64,000 nucleotides of DNA from Pseudomonas saliphila (GTDB taxonomy: Bacteria; Pseudomonadota; Gammaproteobacteria; Pseudomonadales; Pseudomonadaceae), in contig NZ_VTVA01000001.1 of the NCBI RefSeq assembly GCF_008638345.1, forward strand, positions 298,843 to 362,842. Direction: 5' to 3'. Position numbers and translations under genes: made by a program. The notes under the pieces are model-generated. The model was given only the letters and a program-made list of their open reading frames with translations. It did not search any database and was not told the origin of the DNA. Below, one piece after another: positions 1 through 9,496 of this stretch (position 1 is its first letter; each line of letters begins with the position of its first letter).

Positions 1-435
1 GCCGGTATCGCCGGAAGTAGCGCCCATGATCACCACGCGCTCGCCGCGTTTGATCAGGAAGTAATCCAGCAAACGGCCGAGCAACTGCAGGGCAAAATCC
101 TTGAACGCCAGGGTCGGGCCATGGAACAGTTCCAGGACCCATTCATTGGCGCCCAACTGGCGCAGTGGTGCGACCGACTGGTGCTCGAATACCGCATAGG
201 TATCACGCAGGATGTCGCGGAAATCCGCGTCCGGAATGCTGCCGGCGACGAAGGGGCGCATCACGTTGAACGCCAGTTCGTGATAGGGCAATCCGGCCCA
301 GGAGGCAATTTCTTCCTGGGTGAAGCGAGGCAGGTTCTCGGGAACATACAAGCCACCGTCGGTGGCCAGGCCTGCAAGCAGGACATCTTCGAAGTTCAGG
401 GCCGGTGACTGCCCACGGGTGCTTATATAGCGCAT
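1..435 (-). CDS. thrC: Threonine synthase (partial, N-terminal part)
   Basis: PLP enzyme converting O-phosphohomoserine to threonine. The reverse strand reads MRYISTRGQSPALNFEDVLL, then the GGLYVPENLP and GPTLAFKDFALQLLGR segments typical of ThrC; the lysine of AFKD is the expected Schiff-base residue. About 145 residues are present and the gene runs off the left edge, so roughly two thirds is missing. The ATG is preceded by an AAGGG ribosome-binding site. It lies just downstream of hom on the same strand, the usual Pseudomonas hom-thrC pair. Confidence 0.93.
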   Translation of the reverse strand, partial: MRYISTRGQSPALNFEDVLLAGLATDGGLYVPENLPRFTQEEIASWAGLPYHELAFNVMRPFVAGSIPDADFRDILRDTYAVFEHQSVAPLRQLGANEWVLELFHGPTLAFKDFALQLLGRLLDYFLIKRGERVVIMGATSGDTG

Positions 436-523
436 CGTAAAACCCTTCAGGTTTTAGCTTGAAGCAGAAGCCCGAAGCTCGAAGGCTTGCACCTCCAGCT
501 TCCCGCCTCCGCCTCCTGCTTTC

Positions 524-1828
524 TTAGTTCAGTTGTTCTACACGGATCCGCATGAGCGGCGCCGCGATATCATCCAGCGCTTCCAGAGCGGCAATGGCGT
601 CATTCATGCTCTGTTCGCGCACCTTGTGCGTCATCAGAATGATCGGGACCAGACCATCCTGTTCCTCGACTTCCTTCTGGATGATCGATTCGATGTTGAT
701 GCCGCGCTCGGACAGGATGGAAGCGACCTTGGCCAGCACACCGGGACGGTCCTTGGCATGCAGGCGCAGATAATAGGCCGTGTGCACATCACCCACCGGC
801 AGCACCGGGAAATCAGACAGCGAATCCGCCTGGAATGCCAGATGCGGAACCCGATTGTTCGGATCGGTGGTCAAGGTTCGCACCACATCGATGATGTCCG
901 CCACCACCGCAGAAGCGGTAGGCTCTGCACCGGCGCCGGCACCGTAGTACAGCGTGGAGCCGACTGCGTCACCGTTGACCATGACCGCATTCATCACGCC
1001 CTTGACGTTAGCCAAGAGGCGATCAGCGGGAATCAGCGTCGGATGCACGCGCAACTCAACGCCGGACTCGGTGCGCCGGGCGATGCCGAGATGCTTGATG
1101 CGGTAGCCAAACTCCTCGGCATAATTGACGTCAGCCGTGGTCAGCCTGGTAATACCTTCGGTGTAGGCCTTGTCGAACTGCAGCGGAATGCCAAAGGCGA
1201 TAGAGGCCAGAATGGTCAGCTTGTGCGCCGCATCGATACCTTCGACGTCAAAGGTCGGATCAGCTTCGGCATAGCCAAGCGCCTGCGCTTCGGCCAGCAC
1301 ATCGGCAAAGGCACGGCCCTTGTCACGCATCTCGGTCAGAATGAAATTACCGGTACCGTTGATGATGCCGGCAACCCAGTCAATACGGTTGGCAGCCAAG
1401 CCTTCACGCAGCGCCTTGATGATCGGAATACCGCCAGCTACCGACGCCTCGAAGGCAACCATGACGCCCTTTTCCCGGGCAGCTTCGAAGATTTCGTTGC
1501 CGTGCACCGCAATCAGGGCCTTGTTGGCGGTCACCACGTGCTTGCCGTTGGCAATGGCCTGCAGGACCACTTGCCTGGCCACGTCGTTACCACCGATCAA
1601 TTCGACAATGATGTCGATCTCGGGATTGTTGACCAGCGTAAACACATCATCAACCACCTCGGTATCACCGAGACTGCACGCCGGGTTGAGTCGCCGCGCG
1701 GCAATCTGCGCCACCTCGATGTCGCGCCCCGCACGCCGCACGATTTCAGCTGCATTGCGCTGCAGGACATTAAAGGTGCCACCGCCAACGGTGCCCAGAC
1801 CACATATTCCAACTTTGACCGGTTTCAA
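524..1828 (-). CDS. hom: Homoserine dehydrogenase
   Basis: NAD(P)-dependent reduction of aspartate semialdehyde to homoserine, the branch to threonine and methionine. 434 residues, full length for the single-function enzyme. The N-terminal GICGLGTVGGGTFNVL is the Rossmann nucleotide loop, NKALIAVHG and GIINGTGNFILTEM lie in the catalytic domain, and the C-terminal 80 residues (HAKDRPGVLAKVASILSERG) form an ACT domain for feedback control. The start is a TTG giving MKPVKVGICG, which matches the family N-terminus; a purine-rich AGGGG lies upstream. ThrC follows after 88 bp. Confidence 0.96.
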   Translation of the reverse strand: MKPVKVGICGLGTVGGGTFNVLQRNAAEIVRRAGRDIEVAQIAARRLNPACSLGDTEVVDDVFTLVNNPEIDIIVELIGGNDVARQVVLQAIANGKHVVTANKALIAVHGNEIFEAAREKGVMVAFEASVAGGIPIIKALREGLAANRIDWVAGIINGTGNFILTEMRDKGRAFADVLAEAQALGYAEADPTFDVEGIDAAHKLTILASIAFGIPLQFDKAYTEGITRLTTADVNYAEEFGYRIKHLGIARRTESGVELRVHPTLIPADRLLANVKGVMNAVMVNGDAVGSTLYYGAGAGAEPTASAVVADIIDVVRTLTTDPNNRVPHLAFQADSLSDFPVLPVGDVHTAYYLRLHAKDRPGVLAKVASILSERGINIESIIQKEVEEQDGLVPIILMTHKVREQSMNDAIAALEALDDIAAPLMRIRVEQLN

Positions 1829-1910
1829 ACTAAGGCCCCTACTTATCCGCTGTGTTATTTAACTGAATGGGAGACCCACCCAGCCATGTCAGGATTGAAC
1901 TGCCAGGCCG

Positions 1911-2630
1911 CTACTGGTTGGCAAGCGCTTCCTTGGCCAGTGCTGCTGCCGGCTTGTAGCCGGGGATCAGCACGCCGTTACCCAGGAAGATGGCAGGCGT
2001 ACCCTGTACGCCGACCTGGCGGCCGAGTGCGAACTGCTTGGCCACCGGATCATCGCAGGTCGCTTCTTTGACGCTGTCGCCCTGCTTGGCCCGGGTCATC
2101 GCCGCCTGTTGATCTTTGGCGCACCAGATTGACTGCATGGTCCGCGCCGTCTCGGTCTCCATGCCGCCACGGGGGAACGCCGCGTAGCGGACTTCGACAC
2201 CCAGCTCGTTCAGCTCGTCGATTTCGGTGTGTAATTTGCGGCAGTACCCGCAATCCGTGTCGGTAAACACGGTGATGTGCGCCTTCCGCTCTGCGGCGGG
2301 AAAGATCACCATCTCGCTTCTCGGGATCGCATCGATCGCTTCACCGATGCCCTTGGCTTCGGCCTCGGCGGTCAGGTTGCGCGGCTGCGCGCCACTGACA
2401 TCGAATATCGCGCCCTGGATGATGTGGTCGCCATTTTCACTGGCGTACAGCAACCGACCGCTTTCCAGCTGAACCTGGTACAACCCGTCCACAGGCGCAG
2501 GGCTCACAGCCTTGATCTCGCCGCTCAGGTTGAGCTTGTCGAGGCTGGCGCGAATGGCTTTTTCGGCATCGGCCGAGACCTGCGCAGCGCACAGGGCCAG
2601 CAGACAGCCGGCAACATATCTGAAACGCAT
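1911..2630 (-). CDS. dsbC: Thiol:disulfide interchange protein DsbC
   Basis: Periplasmic disulfide isomerase that reshuffles wrong disulfides. 239 residues from the ATG chosen because of a GGAGGA site 8 bases upstream; a longer frame exists but lacks a signal peptide at its front. Residues 1-20 (MRFRYVAGCLLALCAAQVSA) form a signal peptide, followed by the N-terminal dimerisation domain and a thioredoxin fold with CGYC at residues 127-130. A second cysteine pair (IWCAKD, EATCDD) matches the structural disulfide of DsbC. Lies between xerD and hom, as in Pseudomonas. Confidence 0.94.
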   Translation of the reverse strand: MRFRYVAGCLLALCAAQVSADAEKAIRASLDKLNLSGEIKAVSPAPVDGLYQVQLESGRLLYASENGDHIIQGAIFDVSGAQPRNLTAEAEAKGIGEAIDAIPRSEMVIFPAAERKAHITVFTDTDCGYCRKLHTEIDELNELGVEVRYAAFPRGGMETETARTMQSIWCAKDQQAAMTRAKQGDSVKEATCDDPVAKQFALGRQVGVQGTPAIFLGNGVLIPGYKPAAALAKEALANQ

Positions 2631-2678
2631 TGATTCGATCCTCCGGAAGACGCGCAAGCTTAGCATGAAACCGCCCCC

Positions 2679-3644
2679 TCACCCACGTGGATGATGGCTG
2701 GCGTGTAGATCCTTCAGGCGGTGGCGTGCGACGTGGGTGTAGATCTGCGTGGTAGACAGATCGGTGTGTCCGAGCAGCATTTGTACCACGCGCAGGTCCG
2801 CCCCGTGATTGAGCAGATGGGTGGCAAACGCATGCCGCAGGGTGTGCGGCGACAGTCCATTGCGGATATTCGCCTGAGAGGCGTGCAGCTTGATTCGGTG
2901 CCAGAAGGTCTGGCGGGTCATCTGCCGCGCCCGCTTGCTGGGAAACAGCACATCGCTGGGTTGACCGTTGAGCAGAGCCGGACGCGACTCCTTCATGTAG
3001 CGGTCGATCCAGCTCATGGCCTCCTCGCCCAGCGGCACCAGGCGCTCCTTGTTACCCTTGCCGCTTACCCGCACCACACCCTGGCGAAGGTTGACCTGAT
3101 CCAGGCGCAGCTCGACCAGCTCGGTCACTCGCAGACCGCAGGCGTACAGCACTTCCAGCATGCACCGATCACGCAGCCCCAGCGTATCGCTCACATCTGG
3201 CGCATCCAGCAGCGCCTCGACATCGGCCTCGCTGAGCGACTTGGGCAATGAGCGTCCAAGCTTGGGCAAAGCGATGTCCAGCGTCGGATCTTCGATGATC
3301 AGACTCTGGCGCAGCGCGTGCCGGTAAAAACCCCGAATGCAGGACAGATGCCGCGCGGTGGACCGGGCGTGATACCCCTTGCCGATGCGCCAGGCCAGAT
3401 GCTCCATCAGCATCGACCTTGTTACGGCCAACAAACCCGAGCGCCGCTGATTCAACCACCCGGCCAACAGCTCCAGATCAGTGCGGTAGGCCGCCAGGGT
3501 CTGACGGGACAGACCGCGCTCCAGCCACAGGCTTTCAAGATAGCGCTCGATGGCACGCGCGTCCGCTGCCGGCAACGCTGCATCGGGCAACGCTGCCCCT
3601 GATGCGCGTTCCTGCGGTCGATCCGGATCGCTACTGGCGGGCAT
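2679..3644 (-). CDS. xerD: Site-specific tyrosine recombinase XerD
   Basis: With XerC it resolves chromosome dimers at dif near the septum. 321 residues from an ATG with CGAGG seven bases upstream (MPASSDPDRPQ); the family is usually near 298 residues, so a slightly later true start is possible. The N-terminal SAM-like domain (IERYLESLWLERGLSRQTLAAYRTDL) is followed by the catalytic domain with the R-K-HxxR-H-Y set: CGLRVTELV, GKGNKERLVPLG, SPHTLRHAFATHLL, LLGHTDLSTTQIYTHV. Confidence 0.95.
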   Translation of the reverse strand: MPASSDPDRPQERASGAALPDAALPAADARAIERYLESLWLERGLSRQTLAAYRTDLELLAGWLNQRRSGLLAVTRSMLMEHLAWRIGKGYHARSTARHLSCIRGFYRHALRQSLIIEDPTLDIALPKLGRSLPKSLSEADVEALLDAPDVSDTLGLRDRCMLEVLYACGLRVTELVELRLDQVNLRQGVVRVSGKGNKERLVPLGEEAMSWIDRYMKESRPALLNGQPSDVLFPSKRARQMTRQTFWHRIKLHASQANIRNGLSPHTLRHAFATHLLNHGADLRVVQMLLGHTDLSTTQIYTHVARHRLKDLHASHHPRG

Positions 3645-3691
3645 AGTTACCTCGGCTGGGTGGGTGCTCATGATAAAACCATCAGGCAACA

Positions 3692-3717
3692 AAAAAGCAG
3701 CCCGAAGGCTGCTTTTT
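3692..3717 (-). terminator. Intrinsic terminator after the rpsP-rplS operon
   Basis: Inverted repeat AAAAAGCAGCC / GGCTGCTTTTT around a CGAA tetraloop, with T runs on both strands, 17 bases beyond the rplS stop codon. On the minus strand it ends the rpsP-rimM-trmD-rplS transcript. It lies just upstream of xerD, which therefore needs its own promoter or read-through. Confidence 0.88.
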
Positions 3718-3734
3718 GTGCTGCAAGACTGAAA

Positions 3735-4082
3735 TCAGCCGAGCTTTTCCTTGATACGTGCGGCCTTACCGGACAGCGCACGCAGGTAATACAGCTTGGC
3801 CTTGCGCACGTCACCGCGACGCTTGACGTTGATGCTGTCGATCAGCGGCGAGTAGGTCTGGAAGGTACGCTCTACACCGAAACCGTTGGAGATCTTGCGC
3901 ACGGTGAAGGCAGAGTTCAGCCCGCGGCTACGCTTACCGATAACCACGCCTTCAAAGGCTTGCAGGCGCTGACGATCACCTTCCTTTACTTTTACCTGAA
4001 TAATAACAGTGTCACCCGGCGCAAACGCGGGGATCTCTTTGGTCATCTGTTCAGCTTCGATCTGGGCAATAATGTTAGACAT
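3735..4082 (-). CDS. rplS: 50S ribosomal protein L19
   Basis: Large-subunit protein at the 30S-50S interface. 115 residues from [13 protein letters not shown], with AGGAG seven bases upstream; this start fits the family better than an upstream [29 protein letters not shown] and [16 protein letters not shown] are classic L19 segments. Last gene of the rpsP operon, followed by a strong terminator. Confidence 0.97.
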   Translation of the reverse strand: MSNIIAQIEAEQMTKEIPAFAPGDTVIIQVKVKEGDRQRLQAFEGVVIGKRSRGLNSAFTVRKISNGFGVERTFQTYSPLIDSINVKRRGDVRKAKLYYLRALSGKAARIKEKLG

Positions 4083-4112
4083 CACAAACTCCTGCACAAG
4101 CCGCCGGACTTG

Positions 4113-4862
4113 CTAATGGTTATCGGTTTTCTGCTCGCGGATAAATTCCGCCAGCAGCTGTTGCTGTTCTTTGCTCAGCATAAGATCCTCGAGCAACTCT
4201 GGTCGGCGTTGCCAGGTTCTGCCCAGGGACTGCTTGAGTCGCCAGCGCCGGATTAATGCATGGTTACCACTGAGCAACACCTCCGGTACGCGCTGCCCTG
4301 CAAACTCTTCCGGCCGGGTGTAGTGTGGACAATCCAGCCACCCTTCCGAAAATGAATCTTCTACCGCTGAATCCGCATGCCCGAGCACGCCAGGAATCAG
4401 CCGGGTTATTGCATCCAGGAGCACCATGGCTCCCAGCTCGCCACCGGACAGAACGTAATCGCCGATGGACACTTCTTCGTCGACACAGCGCTCAATAATG
4501 CGCTCGTCAATGCCTTCGTAGCGTCCGCAGAGCAGCACTACACTTTCCAACTGCGCCAGCTCGCCGGCTCGCTTCTGACTGAGCGGCTGTCCCTGGGGAG
4601 AGAGATAGATCACCCGGGGCGGCGTTGGGGCCTGCTGTTTGATAGCCTCGATGGCCTCAAGCAATGGCTCCACTTTCATCAGCATTCCCGGTCCGCCACC
4701 AAATGGACGATCATCGACGGTTCGATGACGATCATGGGCGTGATCGCGGGGATTACTGAACGCAACACTCAGCTGGCCACGCGTTACCGCACGACCTGTT
4801 ACGCCGTAGTCGGTGAGCGCTGCAAACATTTCGGGAAACAGAGTAACTACACCGGCCCACAC
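4113..4862 (-). CDS. trmD: tRNA (guanine-N1)-methyltransferase
   Basis: Methylates G37 of tRNAs next to the anticodon, preventing +1 frameshifts. 249 residues, full length, with a GTG start three bases after the rimM stop. SPOUT-fold signatures are clear: VVTLFPEMF at the front, [15 protein letters not shown] and the trefoil-knot segment [21 protein letters not shown]. Translationally linked to rimM and rplS. Confidence 0.97.
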   Translation of the reverse strand: MWAGVVTLFPEMFAALTDYGVTGRAVTRGQLSVAFSNPRDHAHDRHRTVDDRPFGGGPGMLMKVEPLLEAIEAIKQQAPTPPRVIYLSPQGQPLSQKRAGELAQLESVVLLCGRYEGIDERIIERCVDEEVSIGDYVLSGGELGAMVLLDAITRLIPGVLGHADSAVEDSFSEGWLDCPHYTRPEEFAGQRVPEVLLSGNHALIRRWRLKQSLGRTWQRRPELLEDLMLSKEQQQLLAEFIREQKTDNH

Positions 4863-4865
4863 CGG

Positions 4866-5408
4866 TCAGAACTCCGGGTCCCAATCAACCTGCACAACAC
4901 CTGTCGTCAGATTGATGTCTTTCACATACTGGCCCGGCAGATACGGCAACAGCCGCTCGCGCTGGTCCAGGCTGCCTTCGCAGGGCTTCACCACAAACAC
5001 GTCGTTGGATCCGGTTTCCAGCATATGGTCTACACGACCAAGCAACTGACCCTCGAGGGTCACTACCTGCAAACCTTCCAATTGGTGCCAGTAATACTCA
5101 CCTTCCTCAAGATCGGGCAATGCTTTCTGCACTACGCATATCTCGAAGTCCGTCAGCTCAAGCGCCTGGTTGCGGTCGTCCAGCCCTGTGAGCTGCACTA
5201 CCAGCACCCGACCCTGAACCCGGGCATCGGTGAAGGTTACTGTCCGCGTTTCGGTGCCCTTTCGGAGCGTCCACTGCGGATAGTCCAGAATGTTATCCAA
5301 CGGGTCGGTGTGTGAATACACCTTGACCGCCCCGCGAATTCCATGAGCCCCGACAATCTTGCCGAGAACCACCAGTGGCGATTCAGCGGACTCAGGCACG
5401 CTGGTCAT
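4866..5408 (-). CDS. rimM: 16S rRNA processing protein RimM
   Basis: 30S assembly factor that binds S19 and helps mature the 16S head domain. 180 residues: N-terminal RimM barrel (VVLGKIVGAHGIRGAVKVYSHTD) and C-terminal PRC-barrel (YYWHQLEGLQVVTLEGQLLGRVDHMLETGSND is spread over residues 105-136). Starts two bases after the rpsP stop codon. Confidence 0.96.
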   Translation of the reverse strand: MTSVPESAESPLVVLGKIVGAHGIRGAVKVYSHTDPLDNILDYPQWTLRKGTETRTVTFTDARVQGRVLVVQLTGLDDRNQALELTDFEICVVQKALPDLEEGEYYWHQLEGLQVVTLEGQLLGRVDHMLETGSNDVFVVKPCEGSLDQRERLLPYLPGQYVKDINLTTGVVQVDWDPEF

Positions 5409-5410
5409 AC

Positions 5411-5659
5411 TCAGGCGGAAGCCTGATTTTCCTTCAGCAGTGATGCAACACGCTCAGACGGCTGTGCGCCCATGCTCAGCCAGTAGGAGACGCGCTCCTG
5501 GTTGACCGACAGACGCGGTTCAGCACCGGCAGCAACCGGGTTGAAGAAACCTACGCGCTCTACGAAACGGCCATCACGGGCGTTGCGGCTGTTAGCGACG
5601 GTCAAATGATAGAAGGGGCGCTTCTTGGAGCCGCCACGAGCTAGACGAATGGTTACCAT
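5411..5659 (-). CDS. rpsP: 30S ribosomal protein S16
   Basis: Small-subunit protein, 82 residues, beginning [19 protein letters not shown] with [11 protein letters not shown] downstream, the usual family signatures. First gene of the rpsP-rimM-trmD-rplS operon; ribosome-binding site AGGAAA ahead of the ATG and a promoter about 75 bases upstream. Confidence 0.97.
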   Translation of the reverse strand: MVTIRLARGGSKKRPFYHLTVANSRNARDGRFVERVGFFNPVAAGAEPRLSVNQERVSYWLSMGAQPSERVASLLKENQASA

Positions 5660-5729
5660 GTGGACATCGTTTCCTGTATTTGAGTAACGCTACAATATTT
5701 CAACGAGCCTATAGCCCGAAAGGTCGCGT

Positions 5730-5758
5730 ATTCTACGGAATAACGCGGCCATTGAAAA
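5730..5758 (-). promoter_or_regulatory. Probable sigma70 promoter of rpsP operon
   Basis: On the minus strand TTTTCA, 17 bases, TAGAAT, lying upstream of rpsP in the only gap between ffh and rpsP. The transcript would start near 5723, leaving a leader of about 60 bases. The -10 is good and the -35 only moderate. Confidence 0.55.
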
Positions 5759-5768
5759 CAGTTATTTG

Positions 5769-5791
5769 CCTGACGCCGGTTCGGCGGCAGG
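5769..5791 (-). terminator. Possible terminator of ffh
   Basis: Imperfect inverted repeat CCTGcCGCCG / CGGCGtCAGG directly after the ffh stop codon, followed on the minus strand by an A/T-rich tract without a clean U run. Placed correctly for ffh but weak. Confidence 0.4.
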
Positions 5792-5796
5792 TCTGG

Positions 5797-7200
5797 TCAG
5801 AATTTGGGCATACCGCCACCAGGGGGCAACATACCACCGCCGCCACCTGCACCACCCATTCCACCCATGCCGCGCATCAGCTTGGCCATACCGCCCTTGC
5901 CGCTGACTTTCTTCATCATCTTCTGCATCTGTTTGTGCTGCTTGATGACGCGTCCGATGTCCTGAATCTGAGAACCGGAACCGGCGGCAATTCGGCGTTT
6001 GCGCGAACCGCTGATTATATCAGGGTTGCGTCGCTCAGCGGGGGTCATCGAGTTAATGATGGCCTCCATCTGCTTGAACTGCTTTTCTGCCTGGGTCTGG
6101 GCTGTTTCCATCTGCGCTGGATTGATCTTGCCCATCATCGGCAACTTGTCCATCAGCGAGCCCAGGCCGCCCATGCCACGCATCTGTTGCAGCTGGTCAC
6201 GGAAGTCCTCCAGATCGAAGCCCTTGCCCTTCTTCAGCTTCTTGGCCAGCTTCTCGGCCTTGTCTTTGTCGAGCTTGCTTTCGGCCTGCTCGATCAGGCT
6301 GAGCACATCGCCCATACCGAGGATACGTGAGGCGATCCGATCAGGATGGAACACTTCCAGCGCGTCGGTCTTTTCCCCGACACCCAGGAATTTGATCGGC
6401 TTGCCAGTGATATGACGCACCGACAAGGCGGCACCGCCCCGAGCGTCGCCGTCCACCTTGGTGAGGATGACCCCGGTCAGCGGCAGTGCCTCGTTAAAGG
6501 CCTGCGCCGTGGTGGCCGCATCCTGACCGGTCATGGCGTCGACCACGAACAGCGTTTCGGCCGGCTTGGCCGCCGCATGTACTTCGCGGATCTCGTTCAT
6601 CATGTCGGCATCGATAGCCAGACGGCCGGCGGTGTCGATAATCAGAACGTCCATGAAGCGGTTGCGTGCTTCACGTATAGCCGCTTCGACAATATCCACC
6701 GGACGCTGACTGATATCCGACGGGAAGAAGTTGATATCGACTTCGGCCGCCAGCGTTTCCAGCTGCTTGATTGCCGCCGGGCGATAGACGTCGGCACTGA
6801 CGACCATCACCTTTTTCTTCTGGCGCTCGCGCAGGGTTTTACCCAGCTTGGCAACGGACGTGGTCTTACCCGCGCCCTGCAAGCCAGCCATGAGGATGAT
6901 CGCCGGCGGCGCAACGTTGAGATTGAGCCCCTCGGACTCGCCCATGACGGCTTCGAGTTCGCTCTTGATGATCTTGACGAACACCTGGCCGGGCGACAGG
7001 CTGCGCGATACCTCCTGACCCACCGCCCGATCCCGCACCTGGTCGACAAAACTTTTGACCACAGGCAAGGCCACGTCGGCTTCCAGCAAGGCCATGCGCA
7101 CTTCGCGCAATGTGTCCTTGATATTCTCTTCGGTCAGCTTGGCCCGGCCGGTAACGCCGCGCAGGCTATGGGAAAGGCGTTCGGTAAGATTTTCAAACAT
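5797..7200 (-). CDS. ffh: Signal recognition particle protein Ffh (SRP54)
   Basis: GTPase that with 4.5S RNA delivers nascent membrane proteins to FtsY. 467 residues from MFENLTERLSHSL, chosen for AAAGGAG ahead of it. N domain, then G domain with GLQGAGKTTSVAKL (P-loop), DTAGRLAID and TKVDGDARGG; the C-terminal M domain is methionine-rich (MQKMMKKVSGKGGMAKLM) and ends in a Gly/Met-rich tail. Transcribed toward rpsP. Confidence 0.97.
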   Translation of the reverse strand: MFENLTERLSHSLRGVTGRAKLTEENIKDTLREVRMALLEADVALPVVKSFVDQVRDRAVGQEVSRSLSPGQVFVKIIKSELEAVMGESEGLNLNVAPPAIILMAGLQGAGKTTSVAKLGKTLRERQKKKVMVVSADVYRPAAIKQLETLAAEVDINFFPSDISQRPVDIVEAAIREARNRFMDVLIIDTAGRLAIDADMMNEIREVHAAAKPAETLFVVDAMTGQDAATTAQAFNEALPLTGVILTKVDGDARGGAALSVRHITGKPIKFLGVGEKTDALEVFHPDRIASRILGMGDVLSLIEQAESKLDKDKAEKLAKKLKKGKGFDLEDFRDQLQQMRGMGGLGSLMDKLPMMGKINPAQMETAQTQAEKQFKQMEAIINSMTPAERRNPDIISGSRKRRIAAGSGSQIQDIGRVIKQHKQMQKMMKKVSGKGGMAKLMRGMGGMGGAGGGGGMLPPGGGMPKF

Positions 7201-7356
7201 CGATGTTTCTCCTTTGCTTCGCGCGCCCGCCACGGGGGAGAAGCCTGTTAGCCGGCAAGTATACCTTTGCCTATGCTCAGATTACAGGGAAGCGCTTTAT
7301 CAGCACCGCGGCTTATGCCACACTCCGGTATTGTTGATAACCACTCTCAAGGACGT

Positions 7357-8157
7357 ATGACTGCTCTGATTCCTAGCATGCTGGCTGCCGGGCTATACCT
7401 GGGCGGCACGCTTTATCAATTCCAGTGCGTCAGCAAACGTCTGACGGCAAATGTCCACATTCTACGTGTGGTCGGTTTTGTTGCGCTTCTGGTTCACGCA
7501 ATCAGTCTGTTCTTGCAACTGTTCTCCGAACAGGGCTTGTCGCTCGGCTTTTTCAACGCCGCATCGCTGATTGCTTGGCTGGTAGTGGGTTTGACGCTTG
7601 CGTCCAGTTTCCGCGCACCGGTCATGACCCTACTGCTGAGCCTGTATCCGTTGGCGCTGGTGACGGTGCTGCTGGCCGCGCTCCTACCGGATCATGGCAC
7701 TATTTTTGTCGCTGACCGCCACGGTCTGATAGTGCATATACTGCTATCAATTCTCGCGTACGGGATCCTGTCGATCGCGGCTTTTCAGGCAGCGATGCTC
7801 GCAGTGCAGGAATATCAGCTCAAGCACAAGCGCCCTACCCGCTTCATCCGCACCTTCCCGCCCTTGCAGACCATGGAACGCTTACTGTTCCAGTTCCTCA
7901 TGTGCGGAGAAATCCTGCTTACTCTGGCACTGATATCCGGCTTCGTGTTTCTCGAAAACATGTTTGCCCAGGATGTCGCCCACAAAACACTACTATCCTG
8001 TCTGGCATGGGTATTGTTCGGCATCCTGCTGTGGGGCCGACACGTCCGCGGCTGGCGCGGCAGTAATGCAATTCGCTGGACCCTCGCCGGCTTTATGGTG
8101 TTGATGCTCGCGTATTTCGGTAGCAAACTGATGCGCGAATTCATACTTCCCCTGTGA
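7357..8157 (+). CDS. CcsA/YpjD-like inner-membrane cytochrome-assembly family protein
   Basis: 266 residues beginning MTALIPSMLAAGLYLGGTLYQ, with AAGGA five bases ahead. About eight hydrophobic segments fill the protein, and FVADRHGLIVHILLSILAYGILSIAAFQ plus LLFQFLMCGEILLTLALISGF resemble the cytochrome c assembly (CcsA/HemX) fold; the tryptophan-rich WWD motif of true haem-handling CcsA is not evident. Function in this subfamily is not established. It sits divergently from ffh and 28 bases upstream of the CorC-like gene, which may be co-transcribed. Confidence 0.8.
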   Translation: MTALIPSMLAAGLYLGGTLYQFQCVSKRLTANVHILRVVGFVALLVHAISLFLQLFSEQGLSLGFFNAASLIAWLVVGLTLASSFRAPVMTLLLSLYPLALVTVLLAALLPDHGTIFVADRHGLIVHILLSILAYGILSIAAFQAAMLAVQEYQLKHKRPTRFIRTFPPLQTMERLLFQFLMCGEILLTLALISGFVFLENMFAQDVAHKTLLSCLAWVLFGILLWGRHVRGWRGSNAIRWTLAGFMVLMLAYFGSKLMREFILPL

Positions 8158-8185
8158 CCACCTTAAACAGTTCCGAGGCAACCCT

Positions 8186-9478
8186 TTGAACGAAGCACCC
8201 ATCGGCATGCTGATGCTCAGCCTGGCAGTGCTGATCCTTCTTTCCGCTTTTTTCTCAAGCTCCGAAACCGGCATGATGAGCCTCAATCGTTACCGGTTGA
8301 AACATCTGAGCAAGGAAGGAAACAAATCCGCCAAACGCGCCTCGCGCCTGCTTGAGCGGCCTGATCGCCTGCTGGGCACGATCCTGGTCGGCAACAATAT
8401 CGTCAACATTCTTGCCGCCTCGATCGCCACCATCGTTGCCGTGCGCATATGGGGCGACGCGGGTATCGCGATTGCCACCATCGGGCTGACTGTAGTCATC
8501 CTGATATTCGGCGAGATCACGCCCAAGACGCTGGCGGCGCTGCGCCCGGAATTGATTGCTTTCCGCGTCGGCATCATTCTGGAGCTGCTGCAGCGGCTGT
8601 TCTATCCCATTGTCTGGGTCTGTAACGCGGTGAGTAACGGTCTGCTCAAGCTGATCGGGGTTAACCCGGCTGACGCTGATGAAGGCCAGCTCTCCACTGA
8701 GGAATTGCGTACCGTGGTGCGTGAAGCCGGACTGGGGATTACCCGCAGCCGCCAGAACATGCTGCTGGGTATCCTGGATCTGGAGAAAATGACGGTCAAT
8801 GACATCATGGTGCCACGCAATGAAGCCATGGGTATTGATCTCGAGGATCCGTTGTCGACCATCCTCAACCAGTTGCGCACCTGCCACCACACACGCTTGC
8901 CGGTGTATCAGGGCGACATCAACAACATCACCGGCATCGTGCACATGCGCTCGATCGCACGCCTGCTGAGCCGCGGCACGCTGACCAAGGAATCGCTGAT
9001 TCTGGCTTGCAAGGAGCCCTATTTCATTCCTGAAAGCACGCCATTGCATACCCAGCTGTTCAACTTCCAGAAGAACAAACGCAGGATCGCCTTCGTCGTG
9101 GATGAATACGGCGATGTGATCGGTCTGGTGACGCTGGAAGATATTCTTGAAGAGATTGTCGGCGAGTTCACCACCGACCTGATGCCGAGCCAGGACGTGC
9201 ATCCACAGGATGACGGCACCTTTGTCATCGACGGCAGCGCAGCACTGCGCGACGTCAATCGGCAGCTGCAGTGGAAGCTGCCGGCGGATGGCCCCAAGAC
9301 TTTGAATGGCTTGATTACCGAACAGCTGGAAAGCATCCCGGAGACCAGCGTGTGCCTGGCGATCGGCCCCTATCGGATCGAGATCCTGCAGACCAAGGAC
9401 AACATGGTGAAAAGCGCCCGCGTCTGGAACCGGGCGCTGGATCAGGTAATGGCGGCCAAGAGCCTCAAGCTTCCCTGA
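8186..9478 (+). CDS. CNNM/CorC-family membrane protein (HlyC/CorC, DUF21 + CBS)
   Basis: 430 residues from a TTG with GAGG upstream. Residues 1-180 form the DUF21 transmembrane domain (LSAFFSSSETGMMSLNRYRLKHL, GEITPKTLAALRPE), followed by a CBS pair (VNDIMVPRNEAMGIDL; FVVDEYGDVIGLVTLEDILEEIVGE) and a C-terminal CorC_HlyC domain (DGTFVIDGSAALRDVNRQL). Members are linked to Mg2+/Co2+ efflux or cation homeostasis; the exact ion cannot be read here. Convergent with purT, 18 bases apart. Confidence 0.9.
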   Translation: MNEAPIGMLMLSLAVLILLSAFFSSSETGMMSLNRYRLKHLSKEGNKSAKRASRLLERPDRLLGTILVGNNIVNILAASIATIVAVRIWGDAGIAIATIGLTVVILIFGEITPKTLAALRPELIAFRVGIILELLQRLFYPIVWVCNAVSNGLLKLIGVNPADADEGQLSTEELRTVVREAGLGITRSRQNMLLGILDLEKMTVNDIMVPRNEAMGIDLEDPLSTILNQLRTCHHTRLPVYQGDINNITGIVHMRSIARLLSRGTLTKESLILACKEPYFIPESTPLHTQLFNFQKNKRRIAFVVDEYGDVIGLVTLEDILEEIVGEFTTDLMPSQDVHPQDDGTFVIDGSAALRDVNRQLQWKLPADGPKTLNGLITEQLESIPETSVCLAIGPYRIEILQTKDNMVKSARVWNRALDQVMAAKSLKLP

Positions 9479-9496
9479 AGCGCTAGCACCGCTGCG

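Noticed and set aside
533..2071. 512-residue open frame on the plus strand opposite hom and the end of dsbC
   Set aside because: Antisense to two clear genes; low-complexity, Gln/His/Arg-rich translation with no family resemblance, as expected from GC-rich coding DNA.
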